Under the pieces are notes generated by a model that did no database searches, was not told the DNA's origin, and saw nothing but the letters and a program-made list of their open reading frames with translations. From Dehalococcoidales bacterium (GTDB lineage: Bacteria; Chloroflexota; Dehalococcoidia; Dehalococcoidales; UBA5627), in NCBI GenBank assembly GCA_012719115.1, contig JAAYAZ010000167.1, positions 1 through 5,511 of the forward strand: a stretch of 5,511 nucleotides of DNA, written 5' to 3'. This document shows positions 5,295-5,511 of the stretch, one piece after another (positions within the stretch are counted from its first letter, which is position 1; each line of letters opens with the position of its first letter). A program made the position numbers and the translations under genes.

Positions 5295-5511
5295 TTATGC
5301 AGTTTTCTTATCCAGTTTCAGCGCTGCGTATTCAATGATAACGCCGTATATTATGCCGGCAATGAACCCGATAACGTCTTGAAAACCGGTGGAGCTGTAA
5401 AAAGCGAAAGAAACCAGTAAACCCAGAAGCGCTCCACGCCCGAGTGTTTGAATTGTACTAAGCTTAAACGCTACCAGTCCGATGACGATGCCCAGCAGTA
5501 AACGGTTGAAC
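5295..5511 (-). CDS. Partial hypothetical membrane protein (C-terminus)
   Basis: An open frame entering from the right edge on the minus strand. It has 71 complete codons before TAA at 5295; the 5' end lies outside the window. The peptide has three hydrophobic, glycine-containing segments: LLLGIVIGLVAF (residues 4-15), GALLGLLVSFAFY (26-38) and DVIGFIAGIIYGVIIEY (45-61). These suggest packed transmembrane helices. It ends in a charged tail LKLDKKTA. I do not recognise a family; the total length and start are unknown. It is on the same strand as the ferredoxin gene and ends about 109 bases before it, with a hairpin between them, so it is probably a separate unit. Confidence 0.7.
   Translation of the reverse strand, partial: FNRLLLGIVIGLVAFKLSTIQTLGRGALLGLLVSFAFYSSTGFQDVIGFIAGIIYGVIIEYAALKLDKKTA

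Noticed and set aside
1..5511. CRISPR array, tRNA/rRNA genes, insertion sequence or phage genes
   Set aside because: I found no regularly spaced repeats, no tRNA cloverleaf or conserved T-arm sequence, and no transposase, integrase or phage-like protein in any frame.

Overview
The window is about 42-43% GC by eye and densely packed. All genes but one are on the minus strand. The contents suggest a free-living bacterium, probably an anaerobe. They include a small bacterial-type ferredoxin, an AhpD-like/CMD protein, two lipoproteins with classical lipoboxes and Shine-Dalgarno-led genes. The protein style resembles Dehalococcoidia (Chloroflexota), but that is an impression from memory, not a demonstrated assignment.

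Layout, left to right. (a) 20-63: a plus-strand intrinsic terminator closing a gene that lies off the left edge. (b) 85-312 (-): a small TM2-domain membrane protein with a good sigma-70 type promoter at 346-374. (c) 479-1564 (-): an exported MsrA-MsrB fusion lipoprotein (methionine sulfoxide repair), with its own terminator at 402-439. (d) 1565-1923: a gene-poor stretch with a hairpin and a start-less coding-like fragment (1760-1861). (e) 2895 down to 1924 (-): a compact three-gene cassette of CMD/AhpD-like protein, small uncharacterised protein and cupin; the last two overlap by 19 bases. (f) 2896-3137: divergent promoter region with an 18-bp dyad. (g) 3138-4340 (+): a 400-residue HD-domain protein, the only rightward gene. 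(h) 4341-4454: convergent spacer with a long imperfect hairpin. (i) 5185 down to 4455 (-): a ferredoxin followed by an FKBP/SlyD-type prolyl isomerase lipoprotein, probably co-transcribed. (j) 5295-5511 (-): the C-terminal part of a small membrane protein that runs off the right edge.

How they may work together: MsrAB and the FKBP lipoprotein both look like protein repair or folding factors on the outer face of the cytoplasmic membrane. The CMD protein and ferredoxin are redox-type proteins. That gives a loose stress/redox flavour, but no single pathway is demonstrated. I see no mobile element, CRISPR array, tRNA, rRNA or defence system. The points most worth a second look are the CMD/unknown/cupin cassette with depleted active sites, the ferredoxin whose second cluster lacks one cysteine, the internal ribosome-binding site in msrAB, and the coding-like fragment at 1760-1861.
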